Source of the DNA: an uncultured Kiloniellaceae bacterium
Lineage (GTDB): Bacteria; Pseudomonadota; Alphaproteobacteria; Kiloniellales; Kiloniellaceae
Length of the DNA stretch: 64,000 bases
Direction of reading: 5' to 3'
NCBI GenBank assembly: GCA_947500035.1
Contig: CANMQP010000018.1
Coordinates: 1-64,000 of the forward strand
Shown: positions 62,385 through 64,000 of the stretch, piece by piece
How positions within the stretch are numbered: the first letter of the stretch is position 1
Layout of the letters: every line of letters starts with the position of its first letter
Position numbers and translations under genes: made by a program
The notes under the pieces: generated by a model
What the model was told of the DNA's origin: nothing
Database searches by the model: none
The model's input: only the letters and a program-made list of their open reading frames with translations

Positions 62385-63224
62385 TCAGTTGGCGGAGGTG
62401 AAATCGGTGCCGTACCACCTGATCGACAAAGCCCGAAGAGTGCCGTCGTCATGCATTGCCTTCACGATCTCGGCTACCTTTGCCGAGAACTCGGGATCAC
62501 CCTTGTCGACCGCAACGGCCAGCGGCTCGTAGAAGGCAGGCTCCCCAATGACTTTCACGGGATAGCCGTTCTTAATCGCTTCATCGATGGTCGGACGTGC
62601 GCTCAAGAGCCCGTCGAGCCGGGCGCCGTCGCCCAGGCGCAGATCGTCGAGCACATTGATATCGGTCTCATAAGTGCGGATCTCGCCTGCGGTCACATCA
62701 TAGGTGAATTCCGGCGTACCCTCGGCATCGATCACGAGGTTTTTGTTGAGGTAGGCTTCATAGGTGCAGCCGCCGCAAACACCCAGCTTCTTGCCGTTCA
62801 GATCCGCCGCCGAGGTTGCAGCTGAATCCTTGTGCACGGCGAAGGCCGCCGGCGTGTAGTAGTAGACCGCCGGGAAGTCGAGCACCTTGGCCCGCGCCGT
62901 GGTCGGCGTCATGGAGCCAACGGAGATATCCCAACGGCCGCCCCAGTTTCCGGCAGTGATGATTTCCCAGGCCGGGGTGACGATCTTGAGCTCCGCGCCC
63001 ATGCGATTGGCGATTTCCCTCGCGACGCCGACATCAAAGCCGTCCATCTCGTTCCGGTCGTTCAGAAAAGACTGCGGCGGATACTCAGGGTCCGAGGACA
63101 GTGTCAGCGTCTTGGTGCTCATCACCCGGTCCAGAGTCTCGCCCGCAAAGGCCGCCGGAGATGAGGGAAGTGTCATCGCGGCGGCCAGCAGAACTGCGGC
63201 ACCCGTTTGCATTAAATGTTTCAT
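62385..63224 (-). CDS. Amino acid ABC transporter substrate-binding protein
   Basis: This SBP family 3 protein of about 279 residues has a signal peptide ending SSPAAFAGE. Ligand-binding features are SSDPEYPPQSFLNDRNEMDG, FDVGVAREIANRMGAELKIV and MTPTTARAKVLDFPAVYY, where the Thr-Arg pair contacts the ligand carboxylate. The start at 63224 (MKHLMQTG) has GGGAA upstream. A hairpin lies between this gene and the dioxygenase upstream; the three genes probably form one operon, so the ligand may be a quaternary-amine acid or its product. Confidence 0.9.
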   Translation of the reverse strand: MKHLMQTGAAVLLAAAMTLPSSPAAFAGETLDRVMSTKTLTLSSDPEYPPQSFLNDRNEMDGFDVGVAREIANRMGAELKIVTPAWEIITAGNWGGRWDISVGSMTPTTARAKVLDFPAVYYYTPAAFAVHKDSAATSAADLNGKKLGVCGGCTYEAYLNKNLVIDAEGTPEFTYDVTAGEIRTYETDINVLDDLRLGDGARLDGLLSARPTIDEAIKNGYPVKVIGEPAFYEPLAVAVDKGDPEFSAKVAEIVKAMHDDGTLRALSIRWYGTDFTSAN

Positions 63225-63273
63225 CTTGTTTTTTTCCCTGTTGTTGACGCGGCTATTCATTTGCCGCTGGTAA

Positions 63274-63290
63274 CCAAGCGCTGCGCTTGG
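63274..63290 (-). promoter_or_regulatory. Intergenic hairpin between dioxygenase and binding-protein genes
   Basis: CCAAGCG-CTG-CGCTTGG is a perfect 7-bp stem in the 80-bp gap. It may set the ratio of binding protein to the upstream enzyme. Confidence 0.45.
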
Positions 63291-63304
63291 CCGGTCAAAT
63301 CCCG

Positions 63305-64000
63305 TCAGGTCCGGTCCGGCGAGCTTTCCGCCTCCGCCGTTACGGTGCGCAGCGCACTCTCGAAATCCTCGTGGTTATGGTAGCAGCCACAAAAAACGCG
63401 TCTCCCACTATAGCCCATTCGTCCGTGAAGGAGACGCCAATTATCAAAAACCAAAGCCATGCCGGGGCGCAAGGGAATGGTGAGCCAATTTGCACGCTCG
63501 ATAATCCGTGCATGAAAGTCGCGGTAAGCTGCGTAGAAAGCCGTCATGCGGTCGGGCGGAAGGCTAAAGGGTGCCCGGTCGTAATTGTTGAAGCTGATCT
63601 GCCGGAGAGATCCGTCGGCCTGTGTCAGGACCGTGGGCCGCTCGGCGCGCAGATGAACGCCAGGTTCGATATAGCGGCCCGGCACGACAACGCTGCTCAA
63701 GGTCTCGAAATGATCCGGAGCCTCCCGGCGCGTCTCCTCGGCCAGGGCAAACCCGTCCACCAGAATGGACTCGCCTCCGCTGCCGTCGAATTCCCGGCAG
63801 ACGAAGGATTGCAGCCCGGGCGCATCGTGACTGTAGGTTCCGTCGGTGTGCGGCTCCAGGTATTGCGTGCTATAGGCCGTATCGTCATGGTCCTGGACCT
63901 CCGCCGAAAGGGTCCAGAGGCCGCCGAATATGGTTGTGCGGACATAGCCGATGCGGGTCAGGAAGCGCTCAATTGCCGCGTCGTCGGTGGGCACGCCCTC
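63305..64000 (-). CDS. TauD/TfdA-family dioxygenase, gamma-butyrobetaine hydroxylase-like (5' end cut by window)
   Basis: At least 231 residues of a Fe(II)/2-oxoglutarate dioxygenase are visible; the N-terminus lies beyond the window. The metal triad is clear: H-x-D in YLEPHTDGTYSHD and the distal His in RLLHGRMGYSGRR, whose Arg clamps 2-oxoglutarate. The overall run, including FVCREFDGSGGESILVDGFA, fits the gamma-butyrobetaine/trimethyllysine hydroxylase branch rather than taurine dioxygenase. The linked ABC binding protein suggests a trimethylammonium or similar amino acid substrate. Confidence 0.85.
   Translation of the reverse strand, partial: EGVPTDDAAIERFLTRIGYVRTTIFGGLWTLSAEVQDHDDTAYSTQYLEPHTDGTYSHDAPGLQSFVCREFDGSGGESILVDGFALAEETRREAPDHFETLSSVVVPGRYIEPGVHLRAERPTVLTQADGSLRQISFNNYDRAPFSLPPDRMTAFYAAYRDFHARIIERANWLTIPLRPGMALVFDNWRLLHGRMGYSGRRVFCGCYHNHEDFESALRTVTAEAESSPDRT

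Overview
The window looks like chromosome of a GC-rich alphaproteobacterium. It carries a pcaDCHGB operon with divergent pcaQ, TRAP and TTT transporters, an oxc/frc oxalate module, GcvA-type LysR regulators and FCD-type GntR regulators. Gene order and style fit a Rhodospirillales-like or other environmental or marine lineage, but nothing here fixes the genus. No rRNA, tRNA, CRISPR array, phage or transposase gene was found.

Layout. 0-5.4 kb: a small stress or detoxification regulon (GST, two FMN-binding split-barrel proteins, TetR) with matching operators, a MerR-ATPase fusion and an asparaginase. 5.6-7.8 kb: a crotonase-fold enzyme, its TetR regulator and a hydroxychromene-carboxylate-isomerase-like protein. 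7.8-17.3 kb: a complete 4-hydroxybenzoate to beta-ketoadipate enol-lactone block (pcaB, G, H, C, D; pcaQ; TRAP transporter; pobA). The pcaD and TRAP promoters carry the same long dyad with the same 26-bp spacer. 17.3-20.6 kb: a small unknown protein with a divergent LysR regulator, a 285-bp snap-back palindromic repeat (one arm of a second copy lies at bases 1-76), an ECF sigma factor and a PAS protein. 20.8-25.1 kb: an AT-rich accessory island with two tandemly duplicated LuxR-type regulators, each behind a pair of lux-box-like sites 32 bp apart, and a large orphan lipoprotein.

25.1-37.6 kb: a polar amino acid ABC transporter, with a cloverleaf-like inverted-repeat structure between the binding-protein gene and the permeases. 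An RpiR regulator is divergent from a four-gene operon (FAD/GcvT amine demethylase, class III aminotransferase, BKACE, GNAT) that looks like a route for an N-methylated amino compound. Another GNAT and a gamma-glutamyltransferase follow. 38.2-50.7 kb: GntR, oxc, frc, a stand-alone formyltransferase resembling the hydrolase domain of 10-formyl-THF dehydrogenase, fhs, a universal stress protein, tctCBA and a large zeta-like P-loop protein. Together these suggest oxalate or formyl-CoA metabolism joined to folate C1 metabolism. 50.8-64 kb: LysR, RidA, aquaporin Z, a DEAD-box helicase, a methyltransferase, a BTAD/alpha-beta-hydrolase fusion, a GST-like protein, guanine deaminase, an ABC-F protein, and an incomplete amino acid ABC system next to a TauD/gamma-butyrobetaine-hydroxylase-like gene cut by the window edge.

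The strongest candidates for undescribed biology are the formyl-CoA/folate junction in the oxalate operon, the methylamine-BKACE operon, the duplicated LuxR pair with nearly identical DNA-binding ends but diverged sensor ends, the cloverleaf element, and the zeta-like P-loop protein in the TTT operon. All functions are inferred from reading the sequence; no database search or computed alignment was run.
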